A stretch of 34,019 nt of DNA from Reyranella sp. (GCF_004296935.1 NZ_SCVH01000026.1:1-34019), one strand, 5' to 3'. Shown: positions 21,225-29,944, counted from the stretch's first letter. The notes: generated by a model not told the origin, from the letters alone. Made by a program: numbers and translations.

Positions 21225-23747
21225 GTGAACGATACGATCTACGCCCTCCTGGCGATCGCGATGGTGTTGCTGGTGGTCAGTGTTCTCGTGCCGCTGGCCG
21301 AGAGATTTCGCCTGCCGCACACTGTCCTGTTGGCCATTGCCGGCATGGGCATGGGCTTTCTCGGGTCGTGGATCATCGCGGCCGACGTCAAGTGGGGCGC
21401 ACTGGGCGACGCCTTCGTCGGCCTCGACAAGCTCGAGGTCGGCACCGATGTGTTCCTGCCGCTGTTCCTGCCGCCCTTGTTGTTTACGGCCGGCCTGACC
21501 ATCGATGTGCGTCGCCTGATGGACGAGATTCATGCCGTGCTGCTGCTGGCCATCGTGGCGGTGCTGGTGTGTATCGCCTGCGTGGCCGGCGTCGTCCATG
21601 TCGCGACCGGCATCGACCTCGTGGTCTGCCTGCTGCTGGGCGCGGTGGTGTCGACCACCGACCCGGCGGCGGTCATCGGCATCTTCCGCGATGTCGGCGC
21701 ACCCAAGCGGCTGTCGATTCTCGCCGAAGGCGAATCTCTGCTGAACGACGCCGTCGCCATCGCCGCGTTCGGTCTCTTCATCGGCATCATCGCGTCGCGG
21801 TCGAGCGGTGATCCCCTGAGTGCCATGGAGAGCAGTCCGATGTCGGCGGTCGGCGTCTTCCTGCGCGAGTTCATCGGCGGGCTGCTGCTGGGCTTCGTCA
21901 TGGCCCGCGCCGCGATGGTCATCCTGCCGCGGCTGGGCGAGTCCGATGCCGCCATCGCGTCCGTGACGGTGAGCCTTTGCTACCTGAGCTTCGTCATCGC
22001 CGACCGTTATTTGCACGTTTCCGGCGTCGTTTCGGTCGTCATGGCGGCGCTCACGGTGGCGGCCTACGGACCCACGCATCTTCACCCGCGCCAATGGACT
22101 GCGTTGCGCCAGATCTGGACGCAGCTCGAGTTCTGGGCGAACTGCCTCATCTTCGTTCTGGCCTCGATGCTGGCGGCCAATGTGCTGCTGCATATCACCT
22201 GGCTCTATGCCTGGGGCGTCGCTGCGGTGGCCGTCGGCGCCTTCTCGGCGCGCGCCCTCGTCGTATTCGGCATGCTGCCCGTGCTCGAGGCCACCAAGCT
22301 CGTCCAGCCGGTCGACAAGCGATACAAGGCCATCCTCGTCTGGGGCGGCCTGCGCGGCGCGGTGACCATCGTGCTGGCCATGGTCGCGGCCGGCGACCTC
22401 AGGTTGCCGCTCCAGGTCCGCGAGTTCATCGCGATCTCCGCCGTGCTGTTCGTGCTGTTCACCCTGTTCGTGAATGCCACGACGCTCGGGCTCGTCATGC
22501 ACCTGCTCGGGCTCGACAAGCTCAGCCGCCTCGAGCTGGCGCTGCGTGACCGGGTGCTCGCGCTGTCGCGGGTCAACGTTGCCCGCCACCTGCAGCAGAT
22601 CATGCGGCAGCACAACGCGCGGACGGAAGGGATCGATGTCGATCCGGCGTCGGCCGGCGCCGCCGAGGTCGAAGCCGTGCCGGAAGAACTCGCGCTCGAC
22701 CTCGACGAGCGCGTCAAGATCGGCCTGGTGACGCTCTGTACGCGCGAGAAGGAGCTCTACCTCGAGCTCTTCGAGCAGCAGATCCTGTCGCGGCGCATGG
22801 TGGCGGTCCTCGCGGCGCGCGCCGACCGGCTGATCGACAGGGTCCGGGATCGCGGCGTCGCGGGCTACGAGGAATGGCTGGACCGGATCTCCCGGCCGGA
22901 TCTCGGATTCCGCGTCGCCCTGTGGCTGCATCGGCGCATCGGCATCGAGGGCATGGTGACCGAGCGGCTGGCCGACCGCTTCGAGATCCTCATGGTCTCG
23001 CAAAGCGTTCTGGGCGAGCTCGCCGCCTTCAACATCACCTCGGTTGCCGATCTGCTGGGACCGGACGCCGAGGCGCGTCTGGCCGCCCTGATCGGCAATC
23101 GCCAGACCGCGGTCGACAGCGCGTTGCGCGCGTTGTCGCTGCAGTATCCGGGCTACGCCGAGTCGATCGAGGTCCGGCAGCTCGAACGGGCCGCGATCCG
23201 CTTCGAATCGGCGGAATATGCCCGGCGCCTGCGCGAGGGCATCATCAGCCGCGAAGTCTACAACAACCTCAGGGACAAGCTCGCCGAGCGTCGTGGCGCC
23301 ATCAGCCAGCGTCCGCCGCTCGACCTCGGCCTGGAACTGGCCGCCATGATCGGCCGTGTGTCGCTGTTCGCCGCGCTCGACCGCGAGACCATTGTCGAGG
23401 TCGGCAAGCGCCTGCGCGCCCTCGTGGCGCTGCCGGGCGAGAAGATCATTGCGGTCGGCGGCACGCCGGATGCCATGTACTTCGTCGCCGCCGGCGAGGT
23501 GACGGTCCATGCCGGCACCGTGTCGGTGAGGCTCAAGGAGGGCGACTTCTTCGGCGAGATGGGCCTGCTCAGCGCCCAGCCGCGCAGTGCCGACGTCGTG
23601 GCCGACGGTTACTGTCACCTCCTGGTGCTCTACAAGAAGGACTTCAATCAGCTGCTGGCGCGCCGGCCCGAGGTCCGCGCCGAAATCGAGGCAGTGGCGG
23701 CACGCCGGGTCGCCGAGAATCTGAACCAGAACAAGGCCGCGTCCTAG
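21225..23747 (+). CDS. CPA1-family cation/proton antiporter with C-terminal cyclic-nucleotide-binding-like domain
   Basis: 840-residue membrane protein starting at a GTG. Residues about 5-430 form the exchanger, with 12 or so helices. Asp146 in VVSTTDPAAVIGIF and the Asn174-Asp175 pair in AEGESLLNDAVAIA are the ion-binding signature of electroneutral Na+(K+)/H+ exchangers, and FLPPLLFTAGLTIDV is typical too. Residues about 440-700 are a charged helical cytoplasmic region. Residues about 705-830 match a cNMP-binding/Crp-like fold (LPGEKIIAVGGTPDAMYFVAAGEVTVH, then KEGDFFGEMGLLSAQPRSADVVA, with the FGExxLL...R-S-A ligand loop). The build resembles the SOS1/sperm-NHE type. I infer pH or salt homeostasis controlled by a nucleotide or by intramolecular inhibition. 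Monocistronic in this window. Confidence 0.94.
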   Translation: MNDTIYALLAIAMVLLVVSVLVPLAERFRLPHTVLLAIAGMGMGFLGSWIIAADVKWGALGDAFVGLDKLEVGTDVFLPLFLPPLLFTAGLTIDVRRLMDEIHAVLLLAIVAVLVCIACVAGVVHVATGIDLVVCLLLGAVVSTTDPAAVIGIFRDVGAPKRLSILAEGESLLNDAVAIAAFGLFIGIIASRSSGDPLSAMESSPMSAVGVFLREFIGGLLLGFVMARAAMVILPRLGESDAAIASVTVSLCYLSFVIADRYLHVSGVVSVVMAALTVAAYGPTHLHPRQWTALRQIWTQLEFWANCLIFVLASMLAANVLLHITWLYAWGVAAVAVGAFSARALVVFGMLPVLEATKLVQPVDKRYKAILVWGGLRGAVTIVLAMVAAGDLRLPLQVREFIAISAVLFVLFTLFVNATTLGLVMHLLGLDKLSRLELALRDRVLALSRVNVARHLQQIMRQHNARTEGIDVDPASAGAAEVEAVPEELALDLDERVKIGLVTLCTREKELYLELFEQQILSRRMVAVLAARADRLIDRVRDRGVAGYEEWLDRISRPDLGFRVALWLHRRIGIEGMVTERLADRFEILMVSQSVLGELAAFNITSVADLLGPDAEARLAALIGNRQTAVDSALRALSLQYPGYAESIEVRQLERAAIRFESAEYARRLREGIISREVYNNLRDKLAERRGAISQRPPLDLGLELAAMIGRVSLFAALDRETIVEVGKRLRALVALPGEKIIAVGGTPDAMYFVAAGEVTVHAGTVSVRLKEGDFFGEMGLLSAQPRSADVVADGYCHLLVLYKKDFNQLLARRPEVRAEIEAVAARRVAENLNQNKAAS

Positions 23748-23788
23748 ACGTCCCGGCTTGGTTGCCCGATAGGGGCAAAACGGCTACC

Positions 23789-23812
23789 AACCGCGCCGAA
23801 TAAGCGGTTTTC
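23789..23812 (+). terminator. Weak stem-loop between antiporter and gatC
   Basis: AACCGC (23789-23794) and GCGGTT (23804-23809) form a 6-bp stem with a 9-base loop, followed by a very short T run. It could act as a weak terminator after the antiporter or just be part of the gatC leader, which is only 76 bases long. Seen as sequence; function is uncertain. Confidence 0.25.
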
Positions 23813-23823
23813 GGAGTGTTGGA

Positions 23824-24141
23824 ATGTCGCTCGACAAGGACACGGTGGCGCGCATCGCGCGGCTTGCCCGACTGAAGGTCCCGGAGGACGAACTCGGTAC
23901 CCTGGCCGGCGAGCTGTCGGGGATCTTCGCCTGGATCGAGCAGTTGAACGAGGTCGACACCAGGAATGTCGAGCCGCTGTCGAGCGTGTCCGACGTGACC
24001 CTGCCGCTGCGCGCCGACAAGGTGACCGACGGCGGCATCGCGGCCAAGGTGCTGGCCAATGCGCCGGGCGGTGCGGTCTACATCGACCCGTCCGACAAGA
24101 ACGCCGGCGGCTTCTTCACCGTGCCGAAGGTGGTGGAGTAG
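23824..24141 (+). CDS. gatC: Asp-tRNA(Asn)/Glu-tRNA(Gln) amidotransferase subunit C
   Basis: 105-residue GatC, the small belt-like subunit that holds GatA and GatB together. Features are the start SLDKDTVARIARLARLKVPE, the LSGIFAWIEQLNEVDT helix, VEPLSSVSDVTLPLRADKVTDG and the late GGFFTVPKVVE, which is the canonical ending. A GGAG Shine-Dalgarno lies upstream of the ATG. gatA starts three bases after the stop. Together with GatA and GatB it converts misacylated Glu-tRNA(Gln), and Asp-tRNA(Asn) where made, into the correct amide form. gatB is on the same strand 5.9 kb downstream, interrupted by accessory genes. Confidence 0.97.
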   Translation: MSLDKDTVARIARLARLKVPEDELGTLAGELSGIFAWIEQLNEVDTRNVEPLSSVSDVTLPLRADKVTDGGIAAKVLANAPGGAVYIDPSDKNAGGFFTVPKVVE

Positions 24142-24144
24142 GCC

Positions 24145-25617
24145 ATGGCGTCCCTGACCGACCTCACCATCACCCAGCTCGGTGCCGCACTCGCGAAGAA
24201 GGAGACGAGCGCCGTCGAGGTGGCCGACGCTCACCTCGCCAAGCTCGACGAGCATCGCGCGCTCAACGCCTTCATCACCGAGACGCCGGAGAAGGCGCGC
24301 GCCATGGCCGCGGCTTCCGACGCGCGCCGCGCCAAGGGCGAGGCGGGACTACTCGAAGGCATCCCGCTCGCAATAAAAGATCTGTTCTGCACCGAGGGCG
24401 TGCAGACCACTGCCGCCTCGCACATCCTCGAAGGATTCGTGCCGCAGTACGAGAGCACCGTGACGACCAACCTCTGGAAGTCGGGCGCGGTGATGGTCGG
24501 CAAGACCAACCTCGACGAATTCGCCATGGGCTCGTCGAACATGACCAGTCATTTCGGCGGCGTCGAGAATCCGTGGAAGCGCCGGGGCGACAATCGCAAG
24601 CTGGTGCCCGGCGGCTCGTCCGGCGGCTCGGCGGCGGCGGTCGCGGCCTACATGGTGCCGGGCAGCACCGGCACCGACACCGGCGGCTCGATCCGCCAGC
24701 CGGCGTCGTTCTGCGGCATCGTCGGCCTGAAGCCGACCTACGGCCGCTGCTCGCGCTGGGGCGTGGTTGCGTTCGCAAGCTCGCTCGATCAGCCGGGACC
24801 GTTCGCGCGGACCGTCGAGGACACGGCGCTGCTGCTGCAGGCGATGGCCGGCCACGATCCCAAGGATTCGACCTCAGCGCCGCTGGCGCTGCCCGATTTC
24901 GTCGCGGCCGCGCGCAATCCGGACATCAAGGGCCTGCGCGTCGGCATTCCCAGGGAATACCGCGTCGACGGCACGTCGCCGGAGATCGAGGCGCTGTGGA
25001 CGCGCGGCATGGAGATGTTGAAGGCCGCCGGCGCGGTGTCGGTCGAGGTCTCGCTGCCCCACACCAAGTACGCGCTGCCTGCCTACTATATCGTGGCGCC
25101 GGCGGAGTGTTCGTCGAACCTGGCGCGCTACGACGGCGTGCGCTTCGGGTTGCGCGTGCCGGGCAAGGATCTGGCCGAGATGTACCAGAACACGCGGGGC
25201 GCGGGCTTCGGCAAGGAAGTGCGCCGCCGCATCATGATTGGCACCTACGTGCTGTCGGCCGGCTACTACGACGCCTATTACAAGAAGGCGCAGCAGATCC
25301 GCTCGTTGATCGCCCGTGACTTCAACCAGGCCTTCGAGAAGTGCGACGTGCTGCTGACGCCGACCGCGCCCACCGCGGCCTTTGCCGCCGGAGAGAAGAT
25401 GGACGATCCGGTGACCATGTACCTCAACGACATGTTCACCATCCCGGCCTCGATGGCGGGCTTGCCCGGCATCTCGGTGCCGGCCGGTCTCGACAAGGAC
25501 GGTCTGCCGCTCGGCCTGCAGCTGATCGGCCGCGCCTTCGACGAGGAAACCATGCTGCGCGCCGCCGCGGCGCTCGAGAAGGCCGCCGCTTTCGCTTCGC
25601 GGCCAGCAGGATACTGA
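24145..25617 (+). CDS. gatA: Asp-tRNA(Asn)/Glu-tRNA(Gln) amidotransferase subunit A
   Basis: 490-residue amidase-signature enzyme that releases ammonia from glutamine for GatB. The Ser-cisSer-Lys triad is Lys78 (IPLAIKDLF), Ser158 ([12 protein letters not shown]) and Ser182 ([13 protein letters not shown]). The spacing matches known GatA proteins. The segments [16 protein letters not shown] and [19 protein letters not shown] are also conserved. Full length, no frameshift. It follows gatC with three bases between and is followed at once by the left arm of the inverted repeat enclosing the DUF559 gene: the repeat begins two bases after the gatA stop. Normally gatB comes soon after gatA in this group. 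Confidence 0.98.
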   Translation: MASLTDLTITQLGAALAKKETSAVEVADAHLAKLDEHRALNAFITETPEKARAMAAASDARRAKGEAGLLEGIPLAIKDLFCTEGVQTTAASHILEGFVPQYESTVTTNLWKSGAVMVGKTNLDEFAMGSSNMTSHFGGVENPWKRRGDNRKLVPGGSSGGSAAAVAAYMVPGSTGTDTGGSIRQPASFCGIVGLKPTYGRCSRWGVVAFASSLDQPGPFARTVEDTALLLQAMAGHDPKDSTSAPLALPDFVAAARNPDIKGLRVGIPREYRVDGTSPEIEALWTRGMEMLKAAGAVSVEVSLPHTKYALPAYYIVAPAECSSNLARYDGVRFGLRVPGKDLAEMYQNTRGAGFGKEVRRRIMIGTYVLSAGYYDAYYKKAQQIRSLIARDFNQAFEKCDVLLTPTAPTAAFAAGEKMDDPVTMYLNDMFTIPASMAGLPGISVPAGLDKDGLPLGLQLIGRAFDEETMLRAAAALEKAAAFASRPAGY

Positions 25618-25618
25618 T

Positions 25619-25668
25619 CCTCCTCCCCATTCATATGGGGAGGTGCCCCGAAGGGGCGGAGGGGTCAG
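25619..25668 (+). repeat. 50-bp inverted repeat, left arm of the DUF559 element
   Basis: This arm matches the reverse complement of 26062-26111 at 49 of 50 positions by direct comparison. It contains stem 1, CCTCCCCAT (25622-25630) with ATGGGGAGG (25635-25643), loop TCAT, and stem 2, GCCCC with GGGGC, loop GAA, followed by GGAGGGGTCAG. The stop codon of the DUF559 gene lies in the loop of stem 1, so the last residues of that protein are encoded by the repeat. The arm abuts the gatA stop and may also act as its transcript end. Confidence 0.95.
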
Positions 25669-25996
25669 AGGTGCGAGTCAGCGCGCCGAAGATCGTTTCG
25701 AGCACCTCCTCGGTGCCGTTTGTCACGTCACTGTTCCAGAAGCGCAGAACGCAAAAGCCAGCCGAATTCAGAAAATGGTCTCGTCGCGCATCGTAAGCAC
25801 GTTGATCAACATGCTGGCCGCCATCCAGCTCGATAACGACCTTGGCGGCGACACAGACGAAGTCGCAAATGTAGAGGCCGACCTGATGTTGGCGACGGAA
25901 TTTGAAGCCACCGAGTTGCCGGCGCCGCAGGTGATTCCACAAGAGCCGCTCGGAGTTAGTGGGAGTTTGCCGCATGTTGCGAACGTGGCGGAGCAT
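25631..25996 (-). CDS. DUF559 domain protein (Vsr/PD-(D/E)XK-like endonuclease fold)
   Basis: 121 residues from the ATG at 25994-25996. It matches the DUF559 pattern throughout. The N-terminus NMRQTPTNSERLLWNHLRRRQLGGFKFRRQ corresponds to the family's opening helix and R-R-Q strand, then VGLYICDFVCVAAKVVIELDG, GGQH, and FLNSAGFCVLRFWNSDV. The D-F-x-C ... E-L-D-G-x-Q-H residues are the expected nuclease core, with Asp and Glu as metal ligands. The catalytic residues look intact, so it is probably active or recently so. An inner ATG (25975) is possible, neither has a Shine-Dalgarno. The frame continues upstream through the right repeat arm, and the last dozen codons and stop fall in the left arm. 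Function is unknown; close relatives of Vsr nick DNA at mismatches. Confidence 0.82.
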   Translation of the reverse strand: MLRHVRNMRQTPTNSERLLWNHLRRRQLGGFKFRRQHQVGLYICDFVCVAAKVVIELDGGQHVDQRAYDARRDHFLNSAGFCVLRFWNSDVTNGTEEVLETIFGALTRTSDPSAPSGHLPI

Positions 25997-26061
25997 GGCT
26001 GCAGTACAGTATCGGAAGTGGGAGTAAATGTGAAAATAATACAACCTGTAGAGGTATTCGG

Positions 26062-26111
26062 CTGACCCCTCCGCCCCTGCGGGGCACCTCCCCATATGAA
26101 TGGGGAGGAGG
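26062..26111 (-). repeat. 50-bp inverted repeat, right arm of the DUF559 element
   Basis: This is the partner of 25619-25668 in opposite orientation, differing at one base in the loop of the short stem. It lies about 66 bases upstream of the DUF559 start codon and would be in the 5' leader of any transcript begun further out. The GTA-rich gap between this arm and the gene is AT-rich, with possible promoter-like sequence but no confident -35/-10 pair. To the right, the amidohydrolase gene starts 58 bases on. Confidence 0.95.
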
Positions 26112-26169
26112 TTTATGCGGTCAGCGCAGGGCGTTTGCGTTACACTCCCGGCAACCCGGGAGAAACGAC

Positions 26170-27891
26170 ATGGCGGCAGACTTCGATCTGGTCGTGCGCG
26201 GCGGCAACCTGGCTGACGGCACCGGCGCGGCACTCCGCGAGGCCGATGTTGCGATGAAGGACGGCAAGATCGCCGCCGTTGGCAAGGTGGGCGGGCAGGG
26301 CGCCGAGGAGATCGATGCCAGGGGCCTGCTGGTCACGCCGGGCTTCGTCGACATCCACACTCATTATGATGGCCAGGCCACCTGGGACTCGCGCCTGCAG
26401 CCCTCGAGCTGGCATGGCGTCACCACGGCGGTCATGGGCAATTGCGGCGTCGGCTTCGCGCCCGTGAAGATCGAGGACCGCCAGCGCCTGATCGAATTGA
26501 TGGAAGGTGTCGAGGACATTCCCGGCGCGGCGCTCGACGAGGGCCTGAAGTGGTCGTGGGAGTCGTTCGGCCAGTATCTCGATGCCCTCGAAGCCAGGCC
26601 GCGCGACATGGATCTCGGGGCCCAGCTGCCGCACGGCGCGTTGCGGGTGTTCGTGATGGGCGAGCGTGCGGCCAAACTGGAAGAGGCCACGACCGCGGAA
26701 GTGGCGCAGATGCGCGCGCTGACCGCCGAGGCGATGCGCGCCGGCGCACTGGGCTTCACCACCTCGCGCACGCTCAACCACCGCACGGTGAAGGGCGACC
26801 CGACGCCGTCGCTGCGCGCCTCCGAGGAGGAGCTGATGGGCATCGCGCTCGGCATGAAGGATGCGGGCCGCGGCGTCATCGAATTCATCTCCGATTTCAA
26901 CACGCCCGATCCCGAGAGCGAGTTCGCCATGCTGAAGCGTCTGCTCGACGCCAGCGGCCGGCCGTTCTCCGTCTCGCTGGCGCAGCGACATTCCCGGCCC
27001 GACGGCTGGCGGCGACTGCTCGGCCTGGTCGAAGGCCTGGTCGCCTCGGGCCACCAGGCCAAGGCGCAGGTGGCGCCACGCCCGATCGGCGTGTTGCAGG
27101 GCCTGCAGGCGAGCCGCACCCCGTTCTCGATGTGCGCCGCCTACAAGGCGATCAACGACAAGCCGGTCGCGGAAAAGCTCGCAATCATGCGCGACCCGGC
27201 GTTCCGCGCCAGGCTGATGCAGGAGGCCGAGTTGCCGCTGCGCTCTGAGATGGCGGCGCGCCTCACCGATTTCGATCGCATGTTTGCGCTGGGCGACCCG
27301 CCCGACTACGAGCCGCCGCAGGAGAGCTCGTTCGGCGCCCAGGCGGCGCGCGAGGGAAGGCATCCGCGCGAGCTGGTCTACGATTTCCTGATCGCGGGCG
27401 AGGGCACGAATTTCATCTTCGCGCCGTTCGCCAATTACGCGGCCTACAATCTCGACTGCTGCAGCGAGATGATGCGTAGCCCGCACACGCTCATTGGATT
27501 GGGCGATGGCGGCGCTCACGTCGGGCTGATCTCCGACGGCTCGTACCCGACCTATCTTCTGTCGCATTGGGGACGCGATCGTGCCTCGGGCCGGCTCGAC
27601 GTGAGCTGGCTGGTGAAGCGCCATACGCTCGACAACGCCCAGGCCGTCGGGCTCAACGACCGTGGCCGGGTGGCGGTGGGCGCCAAGGCCGATCTCAATG
27701 TCATCGACTTCGCCAAGCTGCGTGTCGAAGCGCCCGTGATGAAGTGGGACCTGCCGGCAGGCGGCAAGCGCCTGCTGCAGAAGGCGCGCGGCTACCGCGC
27801 CACCATCGTTTCCGGCGCCGTCACCTATCGTGACGGCGAAGCGACCGGCGCACTGCCGGGCCGGCTGGTCAGGGGACCGCAGGCGGCCTGA
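26170..27891 (+). CDS. N-acyl-D-amino-acid deacylase-like amidohydrolase
   Basis: 573-residue metal-dependent amidohydrolase of the D-aminoacylase/dihydroorotase-like group. It opens with FDLVVRGGNLADGTGA, the short beta-sandwich entry, and the metal site VTPGFVDIHTHYDGQATWD carries His63 and His65. VMGNCGVGFAPV has the Cys that is a metal ligand in D-aminoacylase, LGFTTSRTLNHRT follows, and the late LGDGGAHVGLISDGSYPTY resembles the region of the catalytic Asp. The C-terminus closes the beta-sandwich (GRVAVGAKADLNVIDFAKL). A GGGAGAAA Shine-Dalgarno precedes the ATG. Substrates are likely N-acylated D-amino acids or related amides, but this is not certain. It is followed tail-to-tail by the first TctC-like gene. 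Confidence 0.88.
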   Translation: MAADFDLVVRGGNLADGTGAALREADVAMKDGKIAAVGKVGGQGAEEIDARGLLVTPGFVDIHTHYDGQATWDSRLQPSSWHGVTTAVMGNCGVGFAPVKIEDRQRLIELMEGVEDIPGAALDEGLKWSWESFGQYLDALEARPRDMDLGAQLPHGALRVFVMGERAAKLEEATTAEVAQMRALTAEAMRAGALGFTTSRTLNHRTVKGDPTPSLRASEEELMGIALGMKDAGRGVIEFISDFNTPDPESEFAMLKRLLDASGRPFSVSLAQRHSRPDGWRRLLGLVEGLVASGHQAKAQVAPRPIGVLQGLQASRTPFSMCAAYKAINDKPVAEKLAIMRDPAFRARLMQEAELPLRSEMAARLTDFDRMFALGDPPDYEPPQESSFGAQAAREGRHPRELVYDFLIAGEGTNFIFAPFANYAAYNLDCCSEMMRSPHTLIGLGDGGAHVGLISDGSYPTYLLSHWGRDRASGRLDVSWLVKRHTLDNAQAVGLNDRGRVAVGAKADLNVIDFAKLRVEAPVMKWDLPAGGKRLLQKARGYRATIVSGAVTYRDGEATGALPGRLVRGPQAA

Positions 27892-27897
27892 CGCCGC

Positions 27898-28875
27898 CTA
27901 GCCCGCCCTGAGGTTGTTGTCCTTGATGACCTTGCCCCAGAACTCCTGCTCCTTCTTGACGTAGGCGGCGAAGGCCTCGGGAGAGTTGAGCACGATCTCC
28001 ATGTCGAACTGGTCGACGAACTTCTTGGTGACGTCCTCGGTGCGCACCGCCTTTGAAATTGCCGCGTGCATCTTGTCGATGATCGGCTTGGGCGTTCCGG
28101 TCGGCGCATAGACGCCCCACCAGGAGAACGAGGGCAGCGCCTTGACGCCCTGTTGCGCAAGGGTGGGCGTATCGGGCGCAAGCTTGCTGCGCTGCTCGCC
28201 GGTGACGCCGACCAGCTTCAGCTTTCCGGCCCTGACGTGCGGCATCATGTTGGCGAGGCTGGTGACCGACAGGTCGGTGACGCCGGCGAGCGCATCCTGA
28301 TAGAGCGGTCCACCCCCCTTGTAGGGGATGTAGTTCATCTGGAAGCCGTTCTCCTTCTGCAGGAAGGCGATGAAGATCTGCGCGAGGCTGGAGCCGAGCG
28401 ATCCGATGCTGATCTTGCCCGGCTCGGCCTTGGCCGCCTTGATGGCCTCGGCGAAGGTGTTGTAAGGCCGCGTCGGATGCGCCGCGATGCCCTGCGCGCT
28501 GCGGCCGATCTGCATGACGGGCGTGAGTTCGCCGTCATTGTACGGCAGGTTGTCGTTCAGGAGCGAATTGAGGATGTGGTTGTCGAACACGATCAGCCAG
28601 GTGTTGCCGTCGGGCGGCGCCTTGGCGGCGATCGCGGCGCCGACGACGCCGCTTCCGCCCGGCTTGTTGTCGACAACGATGTTCCAGCCGGTTTGCTCGA
28701 TGACCTTCGCCTGGATGATGCGGGCAATCGGGTCGGTCGAACCGCCCGGCGGGAACGGTATGAGGAACTTGATCGTGCCCTTGGGCCAGTCGGCTTGGGC
28801 ATTGGCGATAGCAGGGGCGCCCAGCACTGCGGCTGTGGCGCCGGCCAAGATGGCGCGGCGACGCAATACAGACAT
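27898..28875 (-). CDS. Tripartite tricarboxylate transporter receptor (Bug/TctC family), copy A
   Basis: 325-residue periplasmic binding protein. The signal MSVLRRRAILAGATAAVLGA ends near ANAQA and has a twin-arginine-like start. Mature features are the conserved [18 protein letters not shown] start, [16 protein letters not shown], the YKGGGPLYQDALAG and the late [20 protein letters not shown], all standard in Bug proteins. These receptors bind carboxylates and other small acids; many act without a cognate membrane pair, and no tctA/tctB genes are nearby here. It is a tandem duplicate of copy B (28967-29944), roughly 75-80% identical over the first half by eye. A hairpin over its Shine-Dalgarno is described separately. 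Confidence 0.94.
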   Translation of the reverse strand: MSVLRRRAILAGATAAVLGAPAIANAQADWPKGTIKFLIPFPPGGSTDPIARIIQAKVIEQTGWNIVVDNKPGGSGVVGAAIAAKAPPDGNTWLIVFDNHILNSLLNDNLPYNDGELTPVMQIGRSAQGIAAHPTRPYNTFAEAIKAAKAEPGKISIGSLGSSLAQIFIAFLQKENGFQMNYIPYKGGGPLYQDALAGVTDLSVTSLANMMPHVRAGKLKLVGVTGEQRSKLAPDTPTLAQQGVKALPSFSWWGVYAPTGTPKPIIDKMHAAISKAVRTEDVTKKFVDQFDMEIVLNSPEAFAAYVKKEQEFWGKVIKDNNLRAG

Positions 28876-28878
28876 TTT

Positions 28879-28913
28879 AGCCTCCCAGATACGTCTTTGT
28901 TGCCCGGGAGGCT
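28879..28913 (-). promoter_or_regulatory. Leader hairpin sequestering the Shine-Dalgarno of TctC copy A
   Basis: AGCCTCCC (28879-28886) and GGGAGGCT (28906-28913) form a perfect 8-bp stem with a 19-base loop. In the transcript the 3' arm is the Shine-Dalgarno itself, 5 bases before the ATG of copy A. The same leader in copy B keeps the Shine-Dalgarno and the loop motif CAACAAAGAC but its other arm no longer pairs. Translation of copy A alone may therefore be restrained. Structure seen; function inferred. Confidence 0.45.
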
Positions 28914-28966
28914 GACGCGTCAGAGACTGCTCTGCAAGATATTTCGCAAAGCGAGTCGGGTTTTTG

Positions 28967-29944
28967 CTACTCGGGCTTGAGGTTGTTGTCCTTGATGACC
29001 TTGCTCCAGAACGCCTGCTCCTTGCTCTGGTAGGCGGCGAATTGCTCCGGCGAACTCAGCACGATGTCCATGTCGAACTGGTCGACGAACTTCTTGGTGA
29101 CGTCGGGCGAGCGCACGGCCTTGGTGATTTCGGCGTGCATGCGATCGACGATCGGCTTGGGCGTGCCGGTCGGCGCATAGACGCCCCACCAGGCATAGGA
29201 AGGTGCCGCCTTGATGCCCTGCTCGGCGAGCGTGGGGGTGTCGGGCATCGCCTTGCTGCGCTGCTCGCCGGTGACGGCGATCAGCTTCAGTTTGCCCGCA
29301 CGCACGTGCGGCACCATGTTGACCAGGCTGGATACGGAGAGGTCGGTGACACCGGCGAGGGCATCCTGAAACAGCGGCCCACCACCCTTGTAGGGGATGG
29401 TGTTCACCTCGAAACCGTTGTCCTTCTGCATCGCTGCGAACAGGACCTGGGCCTGGCTGGCGGCGAGCACGGCGACGCTGATCTTTCCGGGCTGTGCCTT
29501 GGCCGCTTTCACCGCTTCGGCGAAATTGTTGTAGGGCCGCGTCGGATGGGCCGCGATGCCCTGGGCGCTGCGGCCGATCTGCATGACCGGCATCAGTTCG
29601 CTGTCCTTGTAGGGCAGCGCGGGCGTCCAGATCGAATTCAGAATGTGGCTGTCGAACACGATCAGCCAGGTATTGCCGTCGGGCGGCGACTTGGCCGCGA
29701 TCGAGGCGCCGACCACGCCGGTGCCGCCGGGCTTGTTGTCGACCACGACGTTCCAGCCGTTGAGCTCGATCAGCTTGGCCTGGATGATCCGCGCGATCGG
29801 GTCGGTCGATCCGCCCGGCGGGAAGGGCACGATGAACTTGATCGGACCCTTGGGCCAGTCGGCCTGGGCATTGGCGATGGCGGGCGCGCCGAAAGTTGCA
29901 GCGGCGGCGCCGGCCAGCACGGAACGGCGGCGGAGAATAGTCAT
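28967..29944 (-). CDS. Tripartite tricarboxylate transporter receptor (Bug/TctC family), copy B
   Basis: 325 residues, the same length as copy A and closely similar throughout ([78 protein letters not shown]). Signal peptide [20 protein letters not shown]. The start at 29942-29944 is 5 bases after GGGAGG, the same spacing as in copy A; another ATG three bases upstream has only 2. It is upstream of copy A in transcription and is probably the older or better-expressed member, with 91 bases between the two genes. Differences cluster around the ligand face (for example [15 protein letters not shown] against ILNSLLNDNLPYNDG), which suggests divergent ligand preference. Confidence 0.94.
   Translation of the reverse strand: MTILRRRSVLAGAAAATFGAPAIANAQADWPKGPIKFIVPFPPGGSTDPIARIIQAKLIELNGWNVVVDNKPGGTGVVGASIAAKSPPDGNTWLIVFDSHILNSIWTPALPYKDSELMPVMQIGRSAQGIAAHPTRPYNNFAEAVKAAKAQPGKISVAVLAASQAQVLFAAMQKDNGFEVNTIPYKGGGPLFQDALAGVTDLSVSSLVNMVPHVRAGKLKLIAVTGEQRSKAMPDTPTLAEQGIKAAPSYAWWGVYAPTGTPKPIVDRMHAEITKAVRSPDVTKKFVDQFDMDIVLSSPEQFAAYQSKEQAFWSKVIKDNNLKPE

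Larger units (their letters stand above)
25619..26111. mobile_element. Putative inverted-repeat-bounded DUF559 nuclease element (493 bp)
   Basis: A gene for a small DUF559 nuclease is enclosed by 50-bp inverted repeats that are nearly identical. The interior 25681-26040 is about 55% G+C by hand count, against about two thirds in neighbouring genes, and it stands between gatA and accessory genes, all pointing to acquisition. A related repeat pair without a gene is at 4983-5093. I see no transposase, and target-site duplications are not evident. That the unit moves, or ever moved, is inference. Alternatives are a resident intergenic repeat into which a nuclease gene was carried, or a purely structural role. 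Confidence 0.55.

Noticed and set aside
20391-23618. A 1075-codon open frame on the minus strand spanning the antiporter
   Set aside because: Only its last 255 codons, the alpha/beta hydrolase, show family motifs. The rest is antisense to the antiporter gene and has a low-complexity, highly charged composition.
25643-26065. A 140-codon plus-strand frame across the DUF559 element
   Set aside because: It is antisense to the DUF559 gene, whose frame shows the conserved nuclease core. No ribosome site or family match is visible.
25619-26111. CRISPR or classical insertion sequence
   Set aside because: There is only one inverted pair and no direct-repeat array with spacers. The enclosed gene is not a transposase, and target-site duplications are not evident.
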